From NCBI GenBank assembly GCA_947498985.1, contig CANMMF010000014.1, positions 21,548-85,547 of the forward strand: 64,000 bases of DNA. Direction: 5' to 3'. Position numbers and translations under genes: made by a program. The notes beneath the pieces were generated by a model. That model searched no databases, had not been told where the DNA came from, and saw only the letters and a program-made list of their open reading frames with translations. This document shows positions 18,381-26,686 of this stretch, piece by piece. Source of the DNA: an uncultured Paracoccaceae bacterium. Its GTDB lineage: Bacteria > Pseudomonadota > Alphaproteobacteria > Rhodobacterales > Rhodobacteraceae. The first letter of the stretch is position 1, and each line of letters starts with the position of its first letter.

Positions 18381-19460
18381 CTACCTTTGTTCTCGGCTGA
18401 GATGCTTCATCCCCGATCCGGCCAGCACTTTTTGGCGCGCTGCTTTGGTGTAACGCGAGGCTTCTTTCATCGTGGACCAGCCAAAGATCGCCATCAGCTG
18501 GCGTTCGGTCGCGCCGTTCTCGGCAGCGAGTGCTGCACCCGCCTTCCGCAAGCCATGGGCCGAGCAGTTCGTTAGACCAGCCTCATCGCAACGCTTGCGA
18601 AACCAGTTACCGAAACCGTTCGAAGTGAAAGGCTTGCCAAAGGCGGTCGTCAGGAAAGCAAGATTGCCGGTCGAAGTCTGGTCTATGATTGACTGCAACT
18701 CTGGCAGAACAGGGATCGAAAGCGTGACCGGCTTGCGCGCGCGATTTTTGGCTTGGGTGAAACTGAGCCAGCCCTCTTTCACATGCTGCGGGCCGAGCCG
18801 GACGACATCCGAGCGGCGTTGTCCTGTATAGAGAAGTAGGGCGAGCGCCAAGCGCGCTTTGCTTCCAACCGGATGCGCGGATTCAAATTTGGTCAGCTCA
18901 TCCATGCTCCAGCTATGAAAGCCTTCGGAGTGCGATTTGAGATATGGCACATCCTTCGCGGGGTTGCGAGTGGCCAGATCGTACTCGATGGCAAAATTGA
19001 ACAACTGCCGCAGCGCCTTGACCATCGCATTCGCGGCTTCCGGCCTGTCAGCGTTCTGATCACGGCGAGCCCGCACATGTCGTGGTTCCATCATCGCATA
19101 GGGCTTATCGCCATCCTTTTCGCAAATGCGATCCAGCAGGCTCTTTCGCACATAGCGCGTGCGCTCACCGAGCTCCCGATAAGGCGCGGAGCCGAAATAT
19201 TGCACGCAGAGCCAGCGCAGCGATCCGTTCTCTATGGCGTCCCGACCCGCCGCCTTGGGAGGCGTAGTGCTCTGCTTGTTGTTGATGGCGGCATAATACT
19301 CATCAAGAAAGGCCCGAGTACCGGGTGTTTCTTTGAGCCGGATTTTTTTGTGACCGGGCCTGCGCACATAAATGCGGACATTGCCGTGCCTGTCCGTATC
19401 CTCGCTCAAGTACTTGAGCCGTACTTCGCCGAGTCCGTCACGCAACCTGATTTTGGCCAT
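18381..19460 (-). CDS. Tyrosine-type site-specific integrase of the island
   Basis: 359 residues. Catalytic residues are visible in LYTGQRRSDVVRL (Arg I), HGLRKAGAA (His-x-x-Arg), GWSTMKEA (Trp for His) and the nucleophile in SRYTKAA. It lies next to attL with its 3' end toward the tRNA, as expected for a tRNA-targeting island integrase. A truncated homologue is at 63534-63923. Confidence 0.92.
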   Translation of the reverse strand: MAKIRLRDGLGEVRLKYLSEDTDRHGNVRIYVRRPGHKKIRLKETPGTRAFLDEYYAAINNKQSTTPPKAAGRDAIENGSLRWLCVQYFGSAPYRELGERTRYVRKSLLDRICEKDGDKPYAMMEPRHVRARRDQNADRPEAANAMVKALRQLFNFAIEYDLATRNPAKDVPYLKSHSEGFHSWSMDELTKFESAHPVGSKARLALALLLYTGQRRSDVVRLGPQHVKEGWLSFTQAKNRARKPVTLSIPVLPELQSIIDQTSTGNLAFLTTAFGKPFTSNGFGNWFRKRCDEAGLTNCSAHGLRKAGAALAAENGATERQLMAIFGWSTMKEASRYTKAARQKVLAGSGMKHLSREQR

Positions 19461-19462
19461 GG

Positions 19463-19747
19463 CTATTCCCCTTCATCCCAGGGGTTCACAGTTTTGGATT
19501 CCATATCAGGCAACGCATCGAAGGCTTCGTCAAGAGTCACGCTATCCGAAAGCACGCGGCTATTGACCTTCTTTGGTGTGGGCATGCGTCCGTCTTTAAC
19601 CAAAATATCAAAGAAAGACGGAGACACGCCGACATAGTACGCCGCCTCGCGGCGGTTCAAGCCACGCGGCATGAAGGAGAGCTTATGATGTTTTGCAGCC
19701 TGCATGCTCCATGACATGCGGCCAGTACCGTGCTGATTGAAGTTCAC
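19463..19747 (-). CDS. Small DNA-binding protein, Xis/AlpA-like
   Basis: Up to 94 residues; the true start is uncertain (GTG at 19747, or ATG at 19717 or 19705). The core RGLNRREAAYYVGVSPSFFD is a MerR/excisionase-like winged helix-turn-helix. Two bases upstream of the integrase start, so it is probably the recombination directionality factor or integrase regulator. Confidence 0.75.
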   Translation of the reverse strand: MNFNQHGTGRMSWSMQAAKHHKLSFMPRGLNRREAAYYVGVSPSFFDILVKDGRMPTPKKVNSRVLSDSVTLDEAFDALPDMESKTVNPWDEGE

Positions 19748-19778
19748 GCGCTGGTCACGCCCGGTCTATTCAGTCACG

Positions 19779-19813
19779 AAAAAGCCCCGTGACCAAACAA
19801 TGGTCACAGGGCT
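19779..19813 (-). terminator. Rho-independent terminator (minus strand)
   Basis: Hairpin arms AGCCCCGTGACCA (19783-19795) and TGGTCACAGGGCT (19801-19813), followed on the minus strand by a run of T. It ends the transcript of the small gene at 19819-20010. Confidence 0.75.
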
Positions 19814-19818
19814 AGTTG

Positions 19819-20010
19819 CTATGGGCGCATGCCCAGGCTCATTTTGCGAGCTATTTCACGGCTGATCGTATCAAGGCTCGCAAGAGCCTGTCTCCGTTCA
19901 TTGGAACCGGCATCGCTGAGCACGAGATCGTGCTGGACGCTCGCAAACAATGCGCGAAGTTCGCTGATGCTGCGGCGCTGCAAGGCTGCCTTTGTGAAGA
20001 CATGTTTCAT
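19819..20010 (-). CDS. Small hypothetical protein conserved in alphaproteobacterial islands
   Basis: 63 residues, helical (KAALQRRSISELRALFASVQ, ASLDTISREIARKM). Preceded by a good GGAGAGG site and followed by a strong terminator, which supports expression. I recall similar short proteins in island left ends but no function. Confidence 0.65.
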   Translation of the reverse strand: MKHVFTKAALQRRSISELRALFASVQHDLVLSDAGSNERRQALASLDTISREIARKMSLGMRP

Positions 20011-20349
20011 GATCCTCTCCTTGATCCTTGGAGGCCGTGCCCATCACGGCCTTTCTTGCCCGCCCCACACATCATCAGCAGGGAAAGGACCGCTGATGGG
20101 CGGCAGGCCGACCAGGACAAAAAGGGGAGAAGACAGAAACAAGAAGAACTCAGGCCGCATGTATGCGGTGCAGCTGCGAATAAGGGCTGATTTGCGTGCG
20201 ACTCAGCACACCTAAATCGCCGAAAACCCGCTTCAAGTAACGGAAATAGAGAATTGCAGAATTTGACGGGCGCAACCGAGAATTGATAAAATGAGATTAT
20301 AGGGTGCTGTTATGCACAGCACATTTGTTAACCAAATTGAAAGATCGCT
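20011..20349. other. Intergenic region
   Basis: No convincing gene. It must hold promoters for the flanking divergent genes. A 39-codon frame at 20098 with a weak ribosome binding site is not supported further. Confidence 0.4.
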
Positions 20350-20610
20350 ATGGGTACCCGCAACGGCTCATTCGAGCCGACAGGGCTGACTGTGACCTAC
20401 AACAAACTCGGTAGCATTACCGTTGACGAGTTAAAGCACGCACTCATCGAAGACCTCTATAATATTCAGTATGTCAGACCGGCACGGCTAAAAATCTATC
20501 CGGTGGATGAATATGGCCGCGAAGTGAAGCTGCGAAGGCCGGGCGGAGGACGCATTCACCTTATGGATACGTATCATCTGCGCCCAATCTGCAAAGACTA
20601 CGATCTGTAG
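20350..20610 (+). CDS. Hypothetical protein
   Basis: 86 residues, unrecognised, soluble, no motif. Mixed codon use lower in GC than the host. It precedes a small DNA-binding gene and the second integrase in the same direction and may belong to that element. Confidence 0.55.
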   Translation: MGTRNGSFEPTGLTVTYNKLGSITVDELKHALIEDLYNIQYVRPARLKIYPVDEYGREVKLRRPGGGRIHLMDTYHLRPICKDYDL

Positions 20611-20658
20611 AGCTAGAACGAGACGGGTCATAGCGGACCGGAAAGGAGTGACACAGTC

Positions 20659-20892
20659 ATGACCATACCAACTTACATTGGGCTTAATCAGGCGCGCCAG
20701 GTGCTCTCAGAGATGGGCGTTGACCTAAATGATCGCCAGATCAAACGCGCTGCCGAGATGGACGCAAACGGTAAGCGCAAACTGCCGTTCTTCATCGACC
20801 CTATCGACGGCAAGCTGAAGATCGAGAAGGGCTCGCTTGTGCGTATCTACCGCCAAGCGCAGATAGATGCTGAAAACAGCTGTAAACTCTGA
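20659..20892 (+). CDS. Small helix-turn-helix/excisionase-like protein
   Basis: 77 residues. GLNQARQVLSEMGVDLNDRQI and the following KLKIEKGSLVRIYRQ have the layout of small DNA-binding excisionase-like proteins. A good AAAGGAG site precedes the ATG. It sits 36 bp before the second integrase, the usual xis-int order. Confidence 0.6.
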   Translation: MTIPTYIGLNQARQVLSEMGVDLNDRQIKRAAEMDANGKRKLPFFIDPIDGKLKIEKGSLVRIYRQAQIDAENSCKL

Positions 20893-20928
20893 TAACTTAT
20901 TGAATCGAATTGAGATTTATGGAGAATA

Positions 20929-22137
20929 TTGCACCAAGAAAGCCTTAAAGAAGTGTCAGACATTAGAAAAAGAACAGGTGCAAAAGGCTCCACCTACCAA
21001 GTCCGATACCCGAGCAGTGCGACCAAAGCTGGTTACGCCTACAAGACCTTCAGCACCTTGAAGGAAGCCCGCTCTTTCCTTGAAAGCGGCAGCACGATTG
21101 CAAGCCATGGTGTGCTCGATCCTACCATCCAGACGGTTGGCGACGCTGTTGATATGTGGCTGCAAATCTGTGAGCAGGAAGGGCGCGATGGCCGCGATCC
21201 TGTCACCGGATACACGCTGAAAGGATATCTCCGCCGCGCAGAAGTCATGAAGGGATACCGTTGGGAGAAGAAGCTCTCTGAGCTACAAACACCGGATATC
21301 GTGGCCTTTCGGTCATGGCTTCTGCAGGACCATAGCCGTGATCTGCCACGCCGCGTTCTTACTTCCTTTCATGGCGTTCTCAAAGAAATGGCTATGCGCG
21401 GTCATGTTGCCAGCAACGTGGCCGCTGGCGTCGCCATTCGTGCCGAGTCGCGCTATGATCAGGAAGTGAGAATACCAACGCCAGCCGAAGTACGGGGGCT
21501 TCTTCGCGCCGCTGACGAGCTGTCACGATCACCAAACAAACAAACTGCGCGGACCTGGCAACGCTACCGGCCTATTCTGTATCTGGCAGCCGATACCGGG
21601 ATGCGCCCCCAAGAGTATCTTGTGATAGCAAAGTCCAGTTTGCGTGACGGCGGCATCCACGTTGATCGGGCGCTAGAGCGGGGTGGCCACAAGATATCTG
21701 TGACCAAGACTCCTGCGGGACGCAGATTTATTGATTTGAGCCCCAGCACCTACGAAATGGTTAGGGATTATGCGGACAACCATGCCGCAGATAACAAGTA
21801 CGATCTCGTGTTTCCTACAATGACGGGCCGCTGGCAGGATACTGACAACTGGCGCAAGCGCGGCTTCTATGCAGCCTGTTTGCATGCCGGACTATTTGAG
21901 GAAGCGGAAGGGCCGCGCGGAAGCAACGTGCGGAAGCCCAAATTTAGCCCGTACGATCTCAGACATTTCTATGCGTCGATGCTCATCGAAAAACGCGTTA
22001 ATCTCAAGCGCATTCAGACACTAATGGGTCATGAAGATATCAAGACCACGCTCAATGTTTATGGGCATATCATAAATCGCATTGAAGGGCGCGATGATGA
22101 AAAAATCGAAATGCTGAATCTGATCGCGGCAGAGTGA
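20929..22137 (+). CDS. Second tyrosine-type integrase (tRNA-Asp type)
   Basis: 402 residues from a TTG start with GGAG just upstream. Arm-binding N-terminus, core-binding domain, and catalytic region: ADTGMRPQEYL (Arg), DLRHFYASML (Arg and His), LMGHEDIKTTLNVYGH (His and nucleophile Tyr). Its 3' end faces a tRNA-Asp-derived att remnant 140 bp away, defining a nested or accreted element distinct from the tRNA-Phe integrase. Confidence 0.9.
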   Translation: MHQESLKEVSDIRKRTGAKGSTYQVRYPSSATKAGYAYKTFSTLKEARSFLESGSTIASHGVLDPTIQTVGDAVDMWLQICEQEGRDGRDPVTGYTLKGYLRRAEVMKGYRWEKKLSELQTPDIVAFRSWLLQDHSRDLPRRVLTSFHGVLKEMAMRGHVASNVAAGVAIRAESRYDQEVRIPTPAEVRGLLRAADELSRSPNKQTARTWQRYRPILYLAADTGMRPQEYLVIAKSSLRDGGIHVDRALERGGHKISVTKTPAGRRFIDLSPSTYEMVRDYADNHAADNKYDLVFPTMTGRWQDTDNWRKRGFYAACLHAGLFEEAEGPRGSNVRKPKFSPYDLRHFYASMLIEKRVNLKRIQTLMGHEDIKTTLNVYGHIINRIEGRDDEKIEMLNLIAAE

Positions 22138-22271
22138 AAGTTGCGCCGCATTTGCCGTGATTTTCAGCTAATTTCAGGGTCGCAATCGTATAGGAGTAAA
22201 TTCCTCTTATTTCTTGTGGCAAGTCTGTGGCGAAAACTCCGTAAGTCGCTGTGAGTAAGGCTTTCGGCTTC

Positions 22272-22318
22272 GCCTGTCACGCCGGAGGTCGCGGGTTCAA
22301 GTCCCGTCTCTCGCGCCA
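22272..22318 (+). repeat. tRNA-Asp 3'-half remnant (att core)
   Basis: The sequence matches the tRNA-Asp(GTC) 3' half: anticodon loop CTGTCAC, 3' anticodon stem GCCGG, T arm GCGGGTTCAAGTCCCG, acceptor and CCA. The 5' half is absent and the anticodon stem cannot form, so this is not a functional tRNA. Confidence 0.75.
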
Positions 22319-22524
22319 TAATAACTTCAATAGCTTAGAGGATATTATGGGTAGATTAACGGCCCTTCGGGGTCGTTTTCGCCACAAATACCCACCCTGC
22401 TGGAATCCGCAGAAATCCGCCATTCTCTGAATCGCTCTGAAATCCCTTGTGGCGAGTTTGTGGCGAATCCACTCCCGAAATCTCAAGTCCTTGTGTGCCA
22501 ATCGACGAAATCCACTACACAAGC

Positions 22525-22543
22525 GTGTATCCATTGGCTACAC
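22525..22543. promoter_or_regulatory. Candidate operator of the RHH gene
   Basis: Inverted repeat GTGTA (22525-22529) / TACAC (22539-22543) immediately upstream of the ATG at 22551. Suggests autoregulation by the RHH product. Confidence 0.4.
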
Positions 22544-22550
22544 TTTGCAC

Positions 22551-22727
22551 ATGAAGGACACAGGTCTGCGCATGAGGATCGACCGAGAGCTACGCGAGCA
22601 ATTTCTCAACGCCTGCCGGGAGGATGACAAGCCAGCAGCTCAGGTTATCCGCGAGTTCATGCGAAGATATGTGGCGGAACGAGCGGAGTCCGGCTCTGAT
22701 CGGAATGCACCCGCAGACAAACGATAA
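22551..22727 (+). CDS. Ribbon-helix-helix protein (CopG/RelB-like)
   Basis: 58 residues. The N-terminal GLRMRIDRELREQFLNACR strand-helix and the PAAQVIREFMRRYV helix are typical of RHH DNA-binding antitoxin-type proteins. No toxin follows; the SMEK-APAZ gene starts 68 bp downstream on the same strand. It could regulate that pair or be an orphan (inference). Confidence 0.7.
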   Translation: MKDTGLRMRIDRELREQFLNACREDDKPAAQVIREFMRRYVAERAESGSDRNAPADKR

Positions 22728-22795
22728 GAGGCAGACCCCAAGTGAACGCTGTTGAGATTGAAGAAGCTAGCGCGCTTTCGGTTTAGAGGCAAAGT

Positions 22796-24243
22796 TTGAA
22801 GCATACAGAACTCATAAGTCTATTCCGCGAAGAGATGGCGCGCCTTGTTACCGAGGTGGAGGCATCTGTTTCGATGGGGCATTTGGATATCAATAAGATA
22901 TCCGAAGATGTTGCCTGCGGGCTATTCCGTGAGCTCTACGGATTTAGGGATTTGAGAAATCTAAATGTGGAAGAGAAGGCGAATTTTCTTGGAATCGACC
23001 TTGCTGATGACAATGCGCGCGTCGCTATTCAAGTTACCTCGGACAAGTCTCTGGACAAGATAAAAGACACAATTTCGAAAATCACTAATCACAGTCTTTA
23101 CGAACAGTATGACAGGTTCATCATCTACAATCTGGTGCGCAAGCAATCGAGCTATTCGGACCAAGCGATTTCGGCCGCTTGCGGCGACAAAGTTCAATTT
23201 GATCCCAGGTCGGACGTTCTCGATTTCAAAGACCTGGCGACGAAGGCGGCGACAGCAGACCCTCAGCGGCTAAAGGCCGCTCTTGAGCTGCTTTTGGCCT
23301 ATATGCGGGGCCAGGATGTAGGTCTCGCTGATGAGGATTTCGACCCGCCGGAACACCCCCCTGAAATGCTGGGTGCGAATCTCGTTGAATTGTATTTTCC
23401 TCCGAAATTGTTCATCGCAGAGATCAGGCCGGAAGTACTGACAGGAAAAAAAGGCAGAAGGGTCAGAAATCAAAGGCAAGGTGTCAAAGAGTTTAGCCGC
23501 GAAAATGAGCAGCCGGTTCCGTCGGATTTCGAAGCGAGCAGTGGCCGTCTGATAACGTTCCATGATCTTGATGCTGGGGGCAGTCCCTTCAGGCATGTGA
23601 TTGAGGAAGGAACGGTCGAAGAATTCGCGCCCTGTGACTATTACGAGATAGATGAAGATCACGACAGGGTATTCAAGTCTCTGTTGCGATTTGCACTTCA
23701 GCAGAAGCTGCATAAACATGATGTGATGTGGCAGCACCATGAGAAGATGTTCATATTTCTTCCGCGTCGCCAAAATCAGAGAAAAGAACTGAGAAATGGA
23801 CGGGGCAGAAGGTGTCCTCAAGGATGGTCTTCGAGCGAAAGTTCAAAAGGGACAAGAAGGATGAGGTGCTTTCGTCGCGGCATCTGGCGTTCAGTGTGGA
23901 TTTCATGCGACTGGAGGACGGCTGGTACGTCGCTCTAACCCCAGATTGGTTTTTCAGCTACGGCGACGATTATCGCCGTTCATTCTATGGCGACAAGCTT
24001 CTCAGCGGGCTGAAGAGAATGGAGAAGAACCGTTCGGTCTATGATCAGTTCCGGTTCCTCGCTTCTTGGCTGGAGGACGTCGATAGTCAGGACCTGTTCT
24101 CTGATCAAAAAGCGCCCGGTCCAACACTAAGCTTTGCTTCTCCGTTGAAGCTGAGCGGGGGCCGCGCACTCGATGAGAAACTCTGGGAACCTCTGCAAGT
24201 GGATGAACCTGATGCCTTGCAAGAAAGGTTCGGTACGCTGTGA
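22796..24243 (+). pseudogene. SMEK-APAZ protein, partner of short Argonaute, frame broken near 23.78 kb
   Basis: TTG start with GAGG upstream. Residues 1-165 match the SMEK domain (NFLGIDLADDNARVAIQVTS, then KIKDTISKITNHSLYEQYDR), a predicted nuclease-like fold. Residues from ~190 on look like APAZ, which binds short Argonautes. Homology leaves this frame after MFIFLP and resumes in the -1 frame (WTGQKVSSRMVFERKF) to the stop at 24243. Loss of one A in the GAAAAG run at 23781-23786, or a -1 frameshift there, explains it; an intact product would be ~480 residues. The GTGA overlap with the Argonaute gene proves operon linkage. Confidence 0.8.
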
Positions 24244-25658
24244 AGCTTGAATTTATCAAGGAGCCGCGACTTCTCTTCGCCAAGGGTGAACACATCTGCC
24301 CGCGCAGGGGGATATCAGCCTACGGCGTGTTCGATAAGACGCAAGAGACTCGGCGGAGCGAAATATACGTGGGTGGCGTTGGCTCTTCAGAATGCATGGA
24401 GATGCTCCATGCTTGGCTGGACAGGTGCAAGGTCGGGATCGATGCACCAGTCGACACAAAGCAGGAAAATCTGAAACTACCGTCCTGTGGTTTCAACAAA
24501 AATGAGGGCTTTGGCGCAGATATCCGGTTCTCTGGCGATCTTGCGCGCCCGATCAAGAATTCAGATATCAAAAGGATTGTAGGGATATCGTCGCGAACTG
24601 AACGCATCGAAGCGGCGATCGACCTCTACTTCGAGAACGCAAAATTCCTTGCGCAGAACCGGCACGTTGACGTGATCGTTTGTGTTATGCCGGAAGAACT
24701 TTTTAGGGTCATATCGACCGAGGAACGGGGCGGTGATGAGGTTCTTGGCGACGAGGCGGATGACAAGGAGCTCAATTTTCGTCGCGCTCTAAAAGCCCGG
24801 TCGATGCCTCTTGGCAAACCGATTCAACTGATCAGGCAGGTCAATCTTGATGAGACACAATCTGCCGGTCAACAAGATGATGCAACAAAGGCTTGGAACT
24901 TCTGCACCGCGCTCTACTACAAGTCCGGACCGACGATCCCATGGAAACTCGAACAGGAGAACTCCCGTACAACATCGTGCGCGGTCGGTATTGCATTCTA
25001 TCGCAGCCGGGACAGACAGTCACTTTGTACCAGCCTTGCGCAGATCTTCGATGAGCTAGGCAATGGTCTGATCCTACGCGGAACGCCCGTCAATATCGAC
25101 AAGGATGACCGGGTGCCAAGGCTTTCACACGAACAGGCTTATGATCTAATCACAGCTGCGCTCGACGAGTATCGAGTTGCCTTGCGTACTTTTCCAGCAC
25201 GGCTCGTTGTACACAAAACCTCGAATTTTACGGAAGACGAAATTGCGGGGATCGAGGGGGCGGCGCAGGACGCTCGTATCGACTCCGTGGATTTCATTAC
25301 GATAATGGACTCGAAGCTTCGTCTCTTCCGCGATGGAAATTATCCGCCGTTCAGAGGAACGCTTGCACGGGTCGAACAGGACCGCCTTCTTCTCTATTCA
25401 AGAGGCTCCGTTTGGTACTACCAAACATATCCTGGACTGTACGTTCCGCAGCCCATCGAATTGCGGGTCAGGAAATCGGAAGAATCTCCGATCCTCGTTG
25501 CGAAGGAAGTACTGGGCCTCACCAAGATGAACTGGAACAACACTCAGTTTGACGGAAAATACCCAGTCACGCTTGGTTGCGCGCGAAAAGTTGGCGAAAT
25601 CATGAAGTATCTCGGGGAGTCAGACACACCCCAAATCCGCTATGGCTTCTACATGTGA
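24240..25658 (+). CDS. Short prokaryotic Argonaute (MID-PIWI)
   Basis: 472 residues, the usual length of short pAgos lacking N and PAZ domains. The MID domain is at ~100-220 and PIWI at ~240-472. PIWI signatures include CAVGIAFYR at 247-254, VVHKTSNFTEDE at 323-334, and the C-terminal NWNNTQFDGKYPVTL at 431-445. The catalytic Asp expected after AVGI is Ala, so slicing is probably lost, as in all short pAgos. Family members use a guide to sense invading nucleic acid and activate the APAZ-linked effector. GTG start overlaps the SMEK-APAZ stop. Confidence 0.88.
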   Translation: MKLEFIKEPRLLFAKGEHICPRRGISAYGVFDKTQETRRSEIYVGGVGSSECMEMLHAWLDRCKVGIDAPVDTKQENLKLPSCGFNKNEGFGADIRFSGDLARPIKNSDIKRIVGISSRTERIEAAIDLYFENAKFLAQNRHVDVIVCVMPEELFRVISTEERGGDEVLGDEADDKELNFRRALKARSMPLGKPIQLIRQVNLDETQSAGQQDDATKAWNFCTALYYKSGPTIPWKLEQENSRTTSCAVGIAFYRSRDRQSLCTSLAQIFDELGNGLILRGTPVNIDKDDRVPRLSHEQAYDLITAALDEYRVALRTFPARLVVHKTSNFTEDEIAGIEGAAQDARIDSVDFITIMDSKLRLFRDGNYPPFRGTLARVEQDRLLLYSRGSVWYYQTYPGLYVPQPIELRVRKSEESPILVAKEVLGLTKMNWNNTQFDGKYPVTLGCARKVGEIMKYLGESDTPQIRYGFYM

Positions 25659-25669
25659 GCTTTTGGTAA

Positions 25670-26413
25670 TCACGAAGCCTTGACCAGCTTGTCGAAGTCA
25701 ATATGCGTGAATCGTTCCTTCACTTCGGCTGGCAATTCAATGACTTTCTCCCGCAGGAGGATGGCTAAAGCGAAGAAGTGCCATTGTGACTCTTCTTCGG
25801 AAAACCCTTCGCCAAAAATCTCCTCAAAAATGCGCGCCGTTTGCCTTCCGATCTCGACGATGAAGTAGACATGGTTGCCGTATAAGAATCGTGCGAGCCC
25901 TGCGTTGTACTGAGGGATCAGGCTGGGCGCGCAAATCTCTTCCTCTTCGATAGTGACAAGCTGCCGTGCAAGATCGTGTCGCGACACATGCGCGATACCG
26001 TTCAGATCACCATAGATCGGGCCAAAGCCTGCAGTGATGCCCCTGCCGATGTTTGGTGTCCTGCCTTCCTGTCGCCGGTCGTTTTCGTATTCATCGATTG
26101 CGGCAATCGTTTCGAGCTGCTGTTTGAGCAGAGCCGCTGCCTGTGAATATAGCCCCTCGGAAATCGACACCTCACAGATATCTATGCCCTGGATGAATTG
26201 CGCCGTCAGGCTCATCCGTCCTTCGACTGCATGCGGTTGCTTTTCGAAGCGCTTGCCTGCGAAACGGTCGATCATCGAATAGACCGCACTCAGAGCGAAT
26301 TGATGCGCATCGATCAGGTCTCCCGCTTCCTTCTTCCATTCTCGTCGAAGTTGCTCGCGTTCTTCCATCTGAGCGCTGAGCAGTTTCACGGCAGGGGAGT
26401 GTTCATCTGTCAT
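25670..26413 (-). CDS. Hypothetical protein convergent with the Argonaute gene
   Basis: 247 residues, helical and soluble (ALLKQQLETIAAIDEYENDRR; LIPQYNAGLARFLYGNHVYF). The layout recalls DUF5677-like helical proteins, but I cannot name the family. Monocistronic, ends 12 bp from the Argonaute stop. Confidence 0.7.
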   Translation of the reverse strand: MTDEHSPAVKLLSAQMEEREQLRREWKKEAGDLIDAHQFALSAVYSMIDRFAGKRFEKQPHAVEGRMSLTAQFIQGIDICEVSISEGLYSQAAALLKQQLETIAAIDEYENDRRQEGRTPNIGRGITAGFGPIYGDLNGIAHVSRHDLARQLVTIEEEEICAPSLIPQYNAGLARFLYGNHVYFIVEIGRQTARIFEEIFGEGFSEEESQWHFFALAILLREKVIELPAEVKERFTHIDFDKLVKAS

Positions 26414-26494
26414 CGTGATTTCCTCATCACTTCGGTCAATCGATATCGATTCAGGCTATGTGATTCCATGCCGTTTTCTTACGTCATTAGCGTT

Positions 26495-26680
26495 CTCCTT
26501 GTCGCTTTCGCCCTTGAGGTTTGACGCTTTTTTCTGGCCGGTTGCGCCGTCCGGTCAACGGGCTGCCCGCTCCGTTCATTCCATTCCCGTGTTGCCCGTA
26601 ACTGCCTTTCGGCAGTGACCGTCCGGCTGGTTCCACCGGCCATCTTCTTTCGCGTCCTCAAAGACTTACAGCGAAAGGAG
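26495..26680 (+). ncRNA. Structured leader element 1, upstream of ardC
   Basis: Outer stem: CTCCTT (26495-26500) can pair with the ardC ribosome binding site AAGGAG (26675-26680), and CTTTCGC (26505-26511) with GCGAAAG (26671-26677). Inner helix: CTTGAGG (26513-26519) with CCTCAAAG (26656-26663). The core contains GGCTGCCCGCTCCGTTC and CCCGTGTTGC, shared with element 3. Two further copies lie at 31117 and 32621. The pairing is seen; a regulatory role is inferred. Confidence 0.6.
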
Positions 26681-26686
26681 AACATC

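Larger units (their letters stand above)
22138..22550. other. Attachment region of the second integrase
   Basis: No gene. It holds the tRNA-Asp 3' remnant (22272-22318) flanked by copies of TGTGGCRA at 22215, 22226, 22448 and 22459 and one inverted copy at 22379. This layout fits core plus arm-type integrase sites. Confidence 0.6.

Noticed and set aside
20098..20217. 39-codon basic frame with weak ribosome binding site
   Set aside because: Too short, no recognisable pattern and no supporting context.
22272..22318. Functional tRNA-Asp
   Set aside because: Only the 3' half is present; the D arm and 5' strands are missing.
22277..22534. Minus-strand frame ending RRDLNPRPPA
   Set aside because: This ending is a familiar artefact of reading antisense through tRNA att remnants; no ribosome binding site and the region is an attachment site.
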